Assembly: GCA_002340355.1 (NCBI GenBank)
Contig: DDLX01000018.1
Coordinates: 248,001-312,000, forward strand
Length of the DNA stretch: 64,000 bases
Direction: 5' to 3'
Source of the DNA: Cytophagales bacterium UBA2561
GTDB taxonomy: Bacteria > Bacteroidota > Bacteroidia > Cytophagales > Thermoflexibacteraceae
In this document: piece by piece, positions 17,810 through 26,574 of the stretch
Position numbering within the stretch: position 1 is the first letter of the stretch
How the letters are laid out: each line of letters opens with the position of its first letter
Notes under the pieces: generated by a model
Databases searched by the model: none
The model's input: the letters and a program-made list of their open reading frames with translations, nothing else
Told to the model about the DNA's origin: nothing
Made by a program: the position numbers and the translations under genes

Positions 17810-17817
17810 TACCTTTG
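17810..17817 (+). promoter_or_regulatory. -7 promoter element of tRNA-Pro
   Basis: TACCTTTG, a perfect TAnnTTTG, ends 9 bases before the mature tRNA 5' end. The same octamer is used by the tRNA-Cys promoter. The -33 box is weak (TTTC at the expected place). Confidence 0.65.
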
Positions 17818-17826
17818 CACCCGATT

Positions 17827-17901
17827 CGGGGCATAGCGCAGTCCGGTTAGCGTACCTGCTTTGGGAGCAGGGGGTCGTAGGTTCGAATCCTACTGCCCCG
17901 A
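17827..17901 (+). tRNA. tRNA-Pro (TGG)
   Basis: A full cloverleaf. The acceptor is CGGGGCA/TGCCCCG. The anticodon arm CCTGC-TTTGGGA-GCAGG carries anticodon TGG. The T loop is TTCGAATC and the discriminator is A73. CCA is not encoded. Confidence 0.96.
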
Positions 17902-18147
17902 CTATCGTTTTAGGTTTAGATAAAATATTTTCTTCTTAATTAACTCTCCTTTTACTCTTTTCCTGAGCTTAGTATTAAATCCCCGCTTATATTTTTTTCC
18001 TGAGTCGTGTTAAGCTAATATTTTTTATTTCCTGAAAAAAAGGGATTTTTCCAAACTAAGTAAATTTCTCAGGATTGGGAGATTGGTTTGGAATTGGAGA
18101 GCGGAACTCCGATATTTACATAAGATTTTAGGATAACCCTGCTTCCA

Positions 18148-18798
18148 ATGAATAACACAAAAAACCAAAACGACAGCCCACTAAGCACTGAAGAGATGCA
18201 ATCTCTTTCCAAATTATTGTTCGGAGTATCACCGATTCATGTGCCAATTCCATCGATTTTTTATAATTCTGTCACCCAAAAACCTTACTCTAACTGTTTG
18301 ATTTGTGGGCAAAGTCTTGAAAATCAAAGTTATCGAATCAATAAGGTTTTTCGACAATTTCCTGAATTTGGTGTCACTGAGACAATGATTGAAATGGCAA
18401 TTTGTGAAAAATGTGTGCATGACCCTATTTTTAAAATTTCGAAAGATTCTGAAATAGTCATAATGAATTTTTTCAATCAAATTGATTTTCTGGGACGAGC
18501 ACTCGAAATTTCTCAAAGTGAGGAGGCTAACAATCCCGAAAAATGGATTGAAAGATGTATTATTACAGATTTACAACGTTCTGAACTCACTGATTATCAA
18601 ATAATGGGAAAAGTTTCAGCAGATGGAAAGCTGGTGCTTGATGCCGAATTATTTATGATGAGTGGACAAGCTATTGAGAAGCTAAGTGAGCAACTTTCTC
18701 CCGAAACGCGTCAAGATTTGGAAGATTTTACAGGAAAATATTTCGGAATCCCACCTGAACTTCTACCCGAAGACCAGCCTAAATTGATTTTAGTCTAA
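18148..18798 (+). CDS. Conserved hypothetical protein with two Cys pairs
   Basis: A 216-residue soluble protein with no family I can name. It has CLICG (Cys51 and Cys54) and, about 40 residues on, CEKC, which together could form a four-cysteine zinc site. The rest is mixed alpha/beta with an acidic, helical C-terminal third. It precedes the DUF3127 gene by 78 bases on the same strand, but that gene has its own promoter-like element. No signal peptide. Function unknown. Confidence 0.6.
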   Translation: MNNTKNQNDSPLSTEEMQSLSKLLFGVSPIHVPIPSIFYNSVTQKPYSNCLICGQSLENQSYRINKVFRQFPEFGVTETMIEMAICEKCVHDPIFKISKDSEIVIMNFFNQIDFLGRALEISQSEEANNPEKWIERCIITDLQRSELTDYQIMGKVSADGKLVLDAELFMMSGQAIEKLSEQLSPETRQDLEDFTGKYFGIPPELLPEDQPKLILV

Positions 18799-18811
18799 GA
18801 CTTTTTTTATC

Positions 18812-18819
18812 TATCTTTG
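18812..18819 (+). promoter_or_regulatory. Candidate -7 element for the DUF3127 gene
   Basis: TATCTTTG matches TAnnTTTG, 57 bases upstream of the ATG. A TTG lies 25 bases further upstream, slightly too far for the ideal spacing. Confidence 0.45.
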
Positions 18820-18876
18820 GACTCTTTTTTTACAGATTTTTCTATACTCATTTTTTAGTCACAAACCATAAAACTG

Positions 18877-19248
18877 ATGTCTTTTGAAGCAAAGGGAAAA
18901 TTAATATTTAAGGGTGAAGAACAACAAATCACGGAACGCTTTCGAAAACGAGAACTGGTTATTGAAATAGAAGACGGAATGTATCCTCAACAAATCAAAT
19001 TCCAACTGACTCAAGACCGTTGTTCGCTTTTGGATGAATACGAGTTGAATGACGAAATTAATATTCATTTTAATCTTCGGGGACGTGCTTACCAAAAAAA
19101 CGGTGAAACGATCTATTTTACGAACCTTGAAGCATGGCGTATTGAGTCATTTGCTGCTCAGGTAGCTCCATCACCTGCCGACGATATGCCACCTCCTCCT
19201 ATGGATTTGGGTGATGATCAAGGAAGCACCGACAACTTGCCCTTCTAA
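18877..19248 (+). CDS. DUF3127 protein with SSB-like acidic C-terminal tip
   Basis: A 123-residue protein matching the Bacteroidota DUF3127 family, which looks like a small OB-fold beta barrel (about residues 1-95, with KGEEQQITERFRKRELVIEI and YFTNLEAWRIE). The tail is Pro/Asp-rich and ends in DNLPF, very close to the DDDIPF tip by which bacterial SSB recruits repair and replication proteins. A nucleic-acid-binding or SSB-interactome role is therefore plausible but unproven. It is a single gene between a promoter-like element and a strong terminator. Confidence 0.78.
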   Translation: MSFEAKGKLIFKGEEQQITERFRKRELVIEIEDGMYPQQIKFQLTQDRCSLLDEYELNDEINIHFNLRGRAYQKNGETIYFTNLEAWRIESFAAQVAPSPADDMPPPPMDLGDDQGSTDNLPF

Positions 19249-19298
19249 CCAAAATTAAGCTTAATTTCTGATTATTAGAATTTTATATAATAATGATG

Positions 19299-19333
19299 AC
19301 TTGGTTTACTAGAAAAGTAAATCAAGTTTTTTT
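19299..19333 (+). terminator. Rho-independent terminator after the DUF3127 gene
   Basis: A 12-bp stem (ACTTGGTTTACT / AGTAAATCAAGT, one G-U pair), a 5-base loop, then seven T residues. Confidence 0.85.
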
Positions 19334-19412
19334 GTTTTTGAAATCATATGATTTTTCTGAGTTAGGATTGCCCTAAATTGTAATCAATTGCTATATCAAA
19401 ATAACCGTAAAA

Positions 19413-20228
19413 ATGAATATCGTACTTTTTGTAAATAAAGATTTCGAGGCAAACCTTGCTTATAACCTCTTGAGAAAAGAACTTTTAAATCACAAGGTAA
19501 AAATCTACTATTCAGAATCTGTTGGTAAGAAAAATTCTAAGCCCAAAGAATTATTACAGATAGAATTTTTTGAGAAAGATTTTTTATATGACAATATAAC
19601 ACATATAATTAAACAGAATAACATAAAGACTGAATTTGAGTTTTTTAATGACGAATTTAAGTCTTTTGAGTTCTCTAAATGCGCGAATGTTAATGCCCCT
19701 GAGTTTATTCAGGAGATAAAGTTATTTGAACCTGATTTATTCATATCAATTAGGTTTGGGAAAATATTTAAAGATGAAATTATAAAAATTCCAAAACAAG
19801 GAGTACTGAATCTTCATTCTGCTGTTTTACCTGATTATAAAGGGATTATGGGGACACTTCATAATTTAAAAGACAATAAATCAGAATACGGATGTACTTT
19901 ACATTATATAGATGATAGTACTATTGATACAGGCGAAATTATTGCTATTGCTAAGCGAACTGTTATGAAAGAACGATCCTTATTATGGCACATTGTTCAA
20001 CTTTATCCAATGGGCTGTGATTTAATCTTAGATAGCATACAACAACTACAAAAAGTTGATCGACTCTCTTCTAATAGACAAGATATGTCAGAAGGAAATT
20101 ATTTTTCAACCCCTAGAGTAGAAGATTTTCAAAAACTTAGACAGTGTGGGATAAAGAATTTTAGTTCTGATGATTATACAGAATTATTAGTTACATATAT
20201 CTCTCCAGCACTTACCGAATATATTTAG
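19413..20228 (+). CDS. Formyltransferase-family protein
   Basis: A 271-residue protein with the Formyl_trans_N fold used by methionyl-tRNA, GAR and amino-sugar formyltransferases. The catalytic region reads GVLNLHSAVLPDYKGI, followed by GCTLHYIDDSTIDTGEII, which carries the conserved Asp of the family. The N-terminal nucleotide-like part is poorly conserved, and no tRNA-binding C-terminal domain is present. It is probably a sugar N-formyltransferase or related enzyme rather than Fmt. No sugar-biosynthesis genes are adjacent. The gene is more AT-rich than its neighbours and stands between terminators, which hints at separate acquisition. Confidence 0.72.
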   Translation: MNIVLFVNKDFEANLAYNLLRKELLNHKVKIYYSESVGKKNSKPKELLQIEFFEKDFLYDNITHIIKQNNIKTEFEFFNDEFKSFEFSKCANVNAPEFIQEIKLFEPDLFISIRFGKIFKDEIIKIPKQGVLNLHSAVLPDYKGIMGTLHNLKDNKSEYGCTLHYIDDSTIDTGEIIAIAKRTVMKERSLLWHIVQLYPMGCDLILDSIQQLQKVDRLSSNRQDMSEGNYFSTPRVEDFQKLRQCGIKNFSSDDYTELLVTYISPALTEYI

Positions 20229-20350
20229 AATCAAAAAATCAGTATCAAGTATAAATTTTCATAAACCCCTTAGGTTTTAAGGTTCTAATTTAAACAAAAC
20301 AATTTTTGTCGCTGTTATTCTTGTATGATTTCCAATCATCCAAACACATC

Positions 20351-21688
20351 ATGTCCGTAGAAAAACCACAGATTCAAAAAAAAATTCCGACCTCGAAGGT
20401 ACAGCGAGCGGCTAAATTTATCCGAACTGGAGCTAAAGTAGGGCGTAATTATGTCAAGCACTACGCCAAGAAAGCTGTGAATCCATCTCAAGACCGCTCT
20501 GAGCTTGACCGTAATAATGCAAATGATATTTATGATGCACTCAGTAATTTGAAGGGGAGTGCTTTGAAGGTGGCTCAAATGATGAGTATGGATAAAAATA
20601 TGCTTCCAACTGCCTATACTGAAAAGTTTACAATGGCGCAGTATTCAGCTCCACCTTTATCTTACCCTTTGGTAGTCAAGACTTTCAGGAAGTATTTTAG
20701 TAAATCTCCAAATGATATCTTTGATACATTTAGTAAGAATGCGGTCAATGCGGCTTCGATCGGTCAAGTCCATCAAGCCACTAAAGACGGTAATACTCTT
20801 GCTGTCAAAGTCCAATACCCAGGGGTCGCAGATAGTATTGATTCAGATTTGAAAATGGTCAAACCGTTTGCGGTTCAGTTGCTGGGGCTCAATGAAAAAG
20901 ATCTTGAAATTTACATGACCGAAGTACGTGAAATGTTGATTAGTGAGACGGACTATAATTTGGAACTTGAGCGTTCGATAGCAATGACCGAAAAATCGGC
21001 GCATATCGAAAATCTAAGGTTTGCCAAATATTATCCTGAGTACTCTTCAGAACGCGTTTTAACAATGGGATGGCTTGAGGGACAACATCTTGATCAATTT
21101 TTGGAAAATAATCCATCACAAGAAATACGTAATCAAATTGGACAAGCCTTGTGGGATTTTTATGATTTTCAGATGCACCAAATCAAAGAAGTTCATGCTG
21201 ACCCTCACCCGGGTAATTTTTTGTTCAAACATGATGGTACAGTCGGTATAATTGATTTTGGGTGCGTGAAAGTCATTCCTGAAGAATATTATAAATGGCA
21301 TTTCCAAGTCATTGACCCTAGTTTGTTAGAAAATGAAGAACGTTGGAAGAAAACATTTTATAAGCTCCGTTTCGTTACGGATGAGGATAGTCCTGAAGAA
21401 AAGGAAATGTTTACTGAAATTTTCAAACAAATGATTAGTCTGACCGTCAAGCCTTTTCGAACGAAAACCTTTGATTTTGGAGATGATGAGTATTTCGAAA
21501 GCTTATTTAAATTTGGGGAGAAATTATCAAAACATGAAGGAGTACGGAAGGCACGCCGTCCACGAGGTCGAAAAGATTCTTTATACCTGAATCGCTCTTA
21601 TTTTGGGTTATATTCTATCCTACATGAACTCCGTGCCAAAGTCGAAACTCGTACGGTTTGGTTTGATAAAGATTTACAACTTGTGTAA
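20351..21688 (+). CDS. AarF/UbiB/ABC1-family atypical kinase
   Basis: A protein-kinase-like ATPase of the ABC1/UbiB family (445 aa). The ATG at 20351 (MSVEKPQ) is chosen, since an upstream TTG only adds residues lacking family features. Family hallmarks are KGSALKVAQMMSMD (the KxGQ-like motif), AASIGQVHQA (Ala-rich loop), the lysine in LAVKVQYPGV, VHADPHPGNFLF (catalytic loop) and GIIDFGCVK (DFG-like). Members support quinone biosynthesis or lipid homeostasis. There is no obvious ubiquinone or menaquinone gene beside it. Confidence 0.9.
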   Translation: MSVEKPQIQKKIPTSKVQRAAKFIRTGAKVGRNYVKHYAKKAVNPSQDRSELDRNNANDIYDALSNLKGSALKVAQMMSMDKNMLPTAYTEKFTMAQYSAPPLSYPLVVKTFRKYFSKSPNDIFDTFSKNAVNAASIGQVHQATKDGNTLAVKVQYPGVADSIDSDLKMVKPFAVQLLGLNEKDLEIYMTEVREMLISETDYNLELERSIAMTEKSAHIENLRFAKYYPEYSSERVLTMGWLEGQHLDQFLENNPSQEIRNQIGQALWDFYDFQMHQIKEVHADPHPGNFLFKHDGTVGIIDFGCVKVIPEEYYKWHFQVIDPSLLENEERWKKTFYKLRFVTDEDSPEEKEMFTEIFKQMISLTVKPFRTKTFDFGDDEYFESLFKFGEKLSKHEGVRKARRPRGRKDSLYLNRSYFGLYSILHELRAKVETRTVWFDKDLQLV

Positions 21689-21707
21689 ATTTAGTTTTTA
21701 GATATTT

Positions 21708-21745
21708 AAACCTATCACGTTTCCGAAAATCTGATAGGTTTTTTT
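21708..21745. terminator. Bidirectional-type hairpin, palindrome family B
   Basis: The arms AAACCTATCA and TGATAGGTTT (10 bp, perfect) are followed by a run of T. It lies between the convergent AarF-type and Omp85-type genes and can serve the plus-strand gene. Confidence 0.8.
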
Positions 21746-21746
21746 G

Positions 21747-23606
21747 TTAAAAACGACTTACATACCCAAAATGAATTTTGGATTGCTCGACTCGGATTTG
21801 TTGCGTCTGAGATTTTCCAAGGGCATACGCAAAATTGAAAATCCCGCTTTTTGTTCCAACCATAAACCCAATTCCAAAGCCATACGGCGAGTCTTTAAAC
21901 GTTTGTTTTTCAATTGAATAGTCAAAGATAGCATTATCCCAAAAAGCGAAAAGAGAAGACTGCTGTCCAAAATAGAGGCGATATTCTGCTGTTCCAACCC
22001 AATAACGTTTGGCAAAAAACGCATTTTCATTAAAACCTCGTAAGGTTTGAAAACCACCCAATCGAAACAATTCATTGACAAATAAATTCTCATTCAAAAT
22101 CAAACCTACTCTCGAACGAAATAAAAAAGTGGATTGCTTCCCTGTTTTGATAAATTTCTGAAAATCAGCTTTAAAAATCCATTGTACCGAATTTTGAGGT
22201 ATCGAATTCGTGGTAATATCCAGAAATTCCAAAGTACTACTTTTGTTTCCCGCCATAATTTCACTATGAATAGAAAAACCCTTCTGGGGAGTAAATAAAC
22301 GATCAATTTGAGTCATTTCATAGCTGATTCCATAAGCAGCATAATTGGTCTTGACAATAGTAGCAACTGTTTCATTCACTGAAAAAATCGAATCGGTAGG
22401 TGAAGCCGTTTGTCGCAAAAAAAACAAGCCAATTTTTTGTTGATTTCCTGCATCATACCGCAAGCTGTATTTTTGTTGCCAATTTGAAAAAATCGTATCT
22501 TCTGAAAATAAATTGATTTCCATACGAATATCTAGATTTGTTCGCATCAAATTCGGATACTCCAATACGGCATCTAGTTGTCGAGAACGAGGTTTGGGAA
22601 TTTGTAATGCCATCTGAAATAGTAAACCACGTCCAAAAGCATTATGTAATTTCAAATGCAAGTTTCCAATGACTCGTAATTTTTGATCAGTTGGTGCAGT
22701 ATTTGGCAAAAATCCAATGACTCCATTAAATTCATTAATGGGATTTTTTTCCAAATGAATAATAGGATAAGCTTTTCCATTTTTAAAAATCGTATGAATG
22801 GGTTGTTTCAGTTTCAAATACGGTAAATTTTCAAAACGATTTTTGAGGTCATTTATTTTTTGTTGACTGAAAACTGTATTTCTAGAAATTCGTAAATAAT
22901 TTTCTAAAAACTTGGTTTTCAACTTAAAGTCTCCGTAAACAATTGCTGAGTCAAAAATAACAAGGTGAGCCGAATCTAAGTGTAAACGTGCTGAAATTTG
23001 GTTTTCCTTGAGTCGAATTGAATCCAAAAAAATAGATGCAAACGGATAACCATGATTTTCGCAAAATGCTAAAATTTGATGTTGCAAAATTCGAATTTCG
23101 GAAAACATCATTTTTTGACGAAACTGTCGTTCCGAAATATTGATTTCTTTTAAAAGTGAAGGTGAAATATTTCCTTTCTGAAGTTGAATTTTAGCATACT
23201 TTTTTCCACCAAAAAAATAAATTTTCACTTCTTCGGTTATTGTTTTCTGAATGGTATCTTCTGAAATTTTTTGTATCAAAATCGAATCAAAAGAAGCCAT
23301 TAAAAAACCTTTATTCTGTTGATTTTCAAGAAACTGAAGAAGTTTATTTTGAAGAGAAAGACTATCTTGGAAGAGGTGGGGAATTTTTGTTTTTTCGAGA
23401 ATTTGCTGTGCAGAGGAATCTACTGAAACCCACTCAATTATATAATTTTTCGAAGAATTTTGAGCCTTTACATCAGTAGATAGATGAATAGCAAAAAGAG
23501 AAATTAGAAATCCTAAAATCAAGAAGAAAAAATTAGGCGATTGCCGTTTTTGATATTTAATTAACCAATTAAAAAACCATATCATGATGAATATCAAAAA
23601 CGACAT
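21747..23606 (-). CDS. Omp85-superfamily outer-membrane protein (BamA/TamA-like)
   Basis: An outer-membrane protein with N-terminal POTRA-like domains and a C-terminal 16-strand-type barrel. The barrel shows the conserved loop motif LRGFNENAFF (the RGF/RGY loop 6) and ends in Phe. Start choice is uncertain. The ATG at 23606 (MSFLIFI) or one at 23585 would lead into the hydrophobic signal FFFLILGFLISLF ending near VKAQ. A GTG at 23651, 4 bases from pth, is possible but gives an odd N-terminus. By family it would assist insertion or secretion of outer-membrane proteins. It is not the main BamA, which usually has five clear POTRAs and is longer. Confidence 0.8.
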   Translation of the reverse strand: MSFLIFIMIWFFNWLIKYQKRQSPNFFFLILGFLISLFAIHLSTDVKAQNSSKNYIIEWVSVDSSAQQILEKTKIPHLFQDSLSLQNKLLQFLENQQNKGFLMASFDSILIQKISEDTIQKTITEEVKIYFFGGKKYAKIQLQKGNISPSLLKEINISERQFRQKMMFSEIRILQHQILAFCENHGYPFASIFLDSIRLKENQISARLHLDSAHLVIFDSAIVYGDFKLKTKFLENYLRISRNTVFSQQKINDLKNRFENLPYLKLKQPIHTIFKNGKAYPIIHLEKNPINEFNGVIGFLPNTAPTDQKLRVIGNLHLKLHNAFGRGLLFQMALQIPKPRSRQLDAVLEYPNLMRTNLDIRMEINLFSEDTIFSNWQQKYSLRYDAGNQQKIGLFFLRQTASPTDSIFSVNETVATIVKTNYAAYGISYEMTQIDRLFTPQKGFSIHSEIMAGNKSSTLEFLDITTNSIPQNSVQWIFKADFQKFIKTGKQSTFLFRSRVGLILNENLFVNELFRLGGFQTLRGFNENAFFAKRYWVGTAEYRLYFGQQSSLFAFWDNAIFDYSIEKQTFKDSPYGFGIGFMVGTKSGIFNFAYALGKSQTQQIRVEQSKIHFGYVSRF

Positions 23607-23655
23607 CTTCCAAATACCAAAAAAATTCAATATTCTCGATTCACTACTCACTATT

Positions 23656-24213
23656 TTAGTTATATTTATTCATTGTTCGATGTGCGCCAATGGTGCAAAA
23701 CGATAAGACTGCTTCAGTAGATTTTTCAATAATACTGGGCAGTTCAATTTGTTCATCATTCGTAAAATTTCCCAAAACATAGTCAATTTGCCTTCCTCTG
23801 GAATAGTTATCCCCTACCCCAAATCTAAGACGAGGATATTTACTAGTTTGTAACTGATTTTCAATATCTTTTAAACCATTATGTCCTGCACTACTTCCCT
23901 TCAATCGGATACGAATCGTCCCAAACGGCAAGGCAATATCATCAACAATCACTAATACATTTTCGAGTGGAATTTTCAGTGTTTTTAGCCAGTAACTGAC
24001 CGCTTTTCCACTTAAATTCATGTAAGTTGTAGGCTTAATTAAATGAATTTTTCGTCCTTTGTATTTGATTTCGGCTTCGAAGGCATAACGTCCCGAATAA
24101 AATGAAACGTTCTGCTGTTCTGCAATCTTATCAACCACTTTAAAACCAATATTGTGACGTGTATCAGCGTATTCTGCTCCAATATTTCCTAAACCAACAA
24201 TTAAATATTTCAT
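23656..24213 (-). CDS. pth: Peptidyl-tRNA hydrolase
   Basis: Releases peptidyl groups from prematurely dropped tRNA. The protein is 185 residues. Catalytic and substrate residues are in place: VGLGNIG (Asn10), TRHNIGF (His20), MNLSG, IVDDIALPFG (Asp92) and SAGHNGLK (Asn112). Upstream of the Omp85-type gene with a short spacer, it is probably in the same transcript. Confidence 0.97.
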   Translation of the reverse strand: MKYLIVGLGNIGAEYADTRHNIGFKVVDKIAEQQNVSFYSGRYAFEAEIKYKGRKIHLIKPTTYMNLSGKAVSYWLKTLKIPLENVLVIVDDIALPFGTIRIRLKGSSAGHNGLKDIENQLQTSKYPRLRFGVGDNYSRGRQIDYVLGNFTNDEQIELPSIIEKSTEAVLSFCTIGAHRTMNKYN

Positions 24214-24594
24214 TATTAAATTAAAATTCTAACTAAAATTTGATATTATCCAAAATAGTACGATTGTAAGTTTTTTATAAGCATTGTTTCAGAGTAAGAA
24301 AATGATTTACAATTAGTTATTATTCAACTATCTCCTACTCTTCTTAAAAAGTTATATTCATTGCAAATTTATATTTCAAATAATTACATAAAAAATCACG
24401 ATCAAAACTTACAAATTATTACAAAAGCGAAAGTAAAATTTTTAAAGCTAAAATTCATTCCTCTAAGCAGAAATTAATTCCTAAATTTATATAACTAATA
24501 AGTTTCATTAGAAAAAAGAATCTCAATAAATATTACTGGGAAATCATATTTTTTTCATAATATTGAATTAGTCTAAATAAAAAATAGAGTACTT
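24214..24594. other. Gene-free AT-rich spacer
   Basis: A divergent intergenic region between pth and the small lipoprotein gene. It is very AT-rich with frequent stop codons in all frames. No TAnnTTTG promoter, hairpin or repeat stands out. Confidence 0.6.
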
Positions 24595-25023
24595 ATGAAA
24601 AAAATAATTATTTTAACACTACTATGGGCAGTTACAATAGGATGCTCTGAAGAAGAAGTTACGCCTGTTGATGATACTCCAATTTCATTCACAGGAAATT
24701 GGTCAAGACAATTTGAGGCTGGTGAAGGTAATTGGCATACCGTTACTTATTCAATTTATCAAGATAGTATCCGATATAAATTATCTGGTCTAATTGGAAA
24801 TGCAAATTATGTTTTACATCGGGATAGGTTTCAGGCTGAGGATAATCGGTTTATCGGACACACTTCAGCGAATCAATATTATTTGATCTTTGCTAAAAAT
24901 ATTACGACAGATTCTATTGCTATTTATAAACAACAAATAAATAGTATTGATGAAGGATTAACTATCGCTGTTCCTAATGCCAATTCTACTGAAAATCATG
25001 GCTGGAACACTTATCATAAATAA
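24595..25023 (+). CDS. Small lipoprotein, one copy of a WIGQ-type domain
   Basis: A 142-residue predicted lipoprotein (lipobox TIGC, Cys17). The single domain of about 110 residues has FTGNWSR at the start, RFIGHTSANQYYLIFAK in the middle and PNANSTENHGWNTYHK at the end. The next gene contains the same domain, so the two are tandem paralogues. I do not recognise a named family. The HGWNxY end and even spacing of aromatic residues suggest a small beta barrel of lipocalin-like kind, which is only a guess. Confidence 0.68.
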   Translation: MKKIIILTLLWAVTIGCSEEEVTPVDDTPISFTGNWSRQFEAGEGNWHTVTYSIYQDSIRYKLSGLIGNANYVLHRDRFQAEDNRFIGHTSANQYYLIFAKNITTDSIAIYKQQINSIDEGLTIAVPNANSTENHGWNTYHK

Positions 25024-25040
25024 TACTAAATCTTATTGAT

Positions 25041-25802
25041 ATGCAGTATTTTACCCAACTTTTAATCTTGATAGGAATCGGATTTTTATTTTCTTGTTCT
25101 CACAAAAACACACCCGAACAAACGCAAGAATTCGCTGACCAACTGACCAGTGATAATTTTACATTAACAGGGGATTATCATTGGAATTTCCAATTGATGG
25201 GCGGGACACAGCATTCTATCCATACTTTTTATCCTGATAGCATCACGTATGTCATGGAAGGAAAAGTTTATTCAGCTACTTATACGATGAAAAAATTAGC
25301 TTTTGACCAATCTCAAAATAAGTGGATAGGACAAGATGGTGATGGCATTGTTTACGTTCTATTCTTCAAGGATAAAACCGATACTTCTATTACACTTTAT
25401 AAACATAAATGTAGCACGAATGGACTCCAAGAAGCTCTTGATTTTGAGATTCCTACTCCTAATGCTACCGAAGATCATGGTTGGAATATTTATACCTTAT
25501 CTGAGGAAGATACTGAAGATATGTTATCACTCTCAGGTAATTATGTATATAAGGATACTTCATTAATGGTTTTTGATAGCTTAGTCATTTTTAATGGAAA
25601 ACAATTTCATAAATTGAGTTATCATGCTGGTGAACGCCGATGGGTAGGACAAACTAATGATAGTACTTTTTTGCAACTTTTTTTTAAGGAACTTGCGCCA
25701 GTCGATTCCCTTTCTATCTCTGTAATGGAATTTACGGATTGGGAAAAAGCTTATCAAACAAAATATCACACCGTAAACTTTGCAAAGTATGTCAAACAAT
25801 AA
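25041..25802 (+). CDS. Lipoprotein with two copies of the same WIGQ-type domain
   Basis: A 253-residue predicted lipoprotein (lipobox FLFSC, Cys19). Its first domain parallels the preceding gene (LTGDYHWNF, KWIGQDGDGIVYVLFFK, PNATEDHGWNIY). A shorter second copy follows (LSGNYVY, RWVGQTNDSTFLQLFFK). It starts 17 bases after the preceding stop, and its last codons overlap the start of the truncated haemoglobin gene. The four genes up to the cupin therefore probably form one operon. Family unnamed, function unknown. Confidence 0.7.
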   Translation: MQYFTQLLILIGIGFLFSCSHKNTPEQTQEFADQLTSDNFTLTGDYHWNFQLMGGTQHSIHTFYPDSITYVMEGKVYSATYTMKKLAFDQSQNKWIGQDGDGIVYVLFFKDKTDTSITLYKHKCSTNGLQEALDFEIPTPNATEDHGWNIYTLSEEDTEDMLSLSGNYVYKDTSLMVFDSLVIFNGKQFHKLSYHAGERRWVGQTNDSTFLQLFFKELAPVDSLSISVMEFTDWEKAYQTKYHTVNFAKYVKQ

Positions 25803-26175
25803 CGAACTAAAACAAGACATCCGTACTGAACAAGATATCGAGTTAATGGTCAATTCTTTTTATGACAAAGTCAATCAAGATGCATTATTATCTTATGTAT
25901 TTAATGATTTCTCGAAGGTTGATTGGGATACTCATCTTCCCAAAATGTACCGCTTCTGGAATACCCTGATTTTTGGAGCACAAAGTTATAAAGGGAATCC
26001 ATTTGCCATGCATATACCGTTGCCTGTCGAAGCAAAACATTTCGAGCGATGGATAGCTTTATTCGATAAAAACATGGATGAATTATTTGCTGGAGAAGTG
26101 GCTGAAGAGACGAAACTTCGAGCCAAGTCAATTGCTCATGTTTTCCAATCAAAATTAGCCTACTTAAAAAATTAA
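25789..26175 (+). CDS. Group III truncated haemoglobin
   Basis: A 128-residue haem protein of the trHb-P (class III) branch. The ATG at 25789 (MSNNNEL) is chosen. It overlaps the upstream stop by 14 bases, a sign of translational coupling. Features are VNSFYDKV with the B-helix Phe-Tyr pair, LPKMYRFWNTLIFG and the proximal-His motif KHFERWIALF (His84). It should bind O2 or NO, and this group is often linked to nitrosative or low-oxygen metabolism. A cupin gene follows after 3 bases, a pairing common in Bacteroidota. Confidence 0.93.
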   Translation: MSNNNELKQDIRTEQDIELMVNSFYDKVNQDALLSYVFNDFSKVDWDTHLPKMYRFWNTLIFGAQSYKGNPFAMHIPLPVEAKHFERWIALFDKNMDELFAGEVAEETKLRAKSIAHVFQSKLAYLKN

Positions 26176-26178
26176 GCC

Positions 26179-26520
26179 ATGAATAAAAATTCATTATACC
26201 AACATCTGGAGTACAATGCTGATAAACCTGCAGTGAAGGTGATCTTAGAATCTGACTTCACGAAGGAGATCCGAATTCTTTTCAAGGAAAACCAAATCAT
26301 GAAAGAACATCAAACTCCATTTCCGATTGTAGTAGAAATTGTGGAGGGCGAAATCTTATTTGGAGTAGAAGGAAAAAGCCATTTGTTACAGAAAGGCGAC
26401 TTAATCAGTTTATCGGGAAGTGTTCCGCATGATTTAAAAGCTCTTTCGAATAGTATGGTGCGTCTGACATTAGCTAAAAAAGACCATAGCAGTCGAGTTC
26501 AAAAAGTGGCTAATCAGTAA
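26179..26520 (+). CDS. Small cupin-domain protein
   Basis: A 113-residue single cupin barrel. It has FPIVVEIVEGEILFGVEGKSHLL (motif 1 region), KGDLISLSGSVPHDLKAL (motif 2 with PHDL) and a short C-terminal strand. The classical motif-1 HxH is reduced, so metal binding is uncertain. It may store or deliver a small ligand, or process products of the neighbouring haemoglobin. It is the last gene of the set and ends at a strong hairpin. Confidence 0.83.
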   Translation: MNKNSLYQHLEYNADKPAVKVILESDFTKEIRILFKENQIMKEHQTPFPIVVEIVEGEILFGVEGKSHLLQKGDLISLSGSVPHDLKALSNSMVRLTLAKKDHSSRVQKVANQ

Positions 26521-26544
26521 TTTGATCACTTTCTAAGCACAAAA

Positions 26545-26568
26545 AAACCTCCTAAAAACAGGAGGTTT
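26545..26568. terminator. Bidirectional terminator between cupin and lipoprotein genes
   Basis: The arms AAACCTCCT and AGGAGGTTT (9 bp, perfect) enclose a 6-base loop. Flanking A-rich and T-rich tracts allow termination in both directions between the convergent genes. Confidence 0.85.
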
Positions 26569-26574
26569 ACTCTT

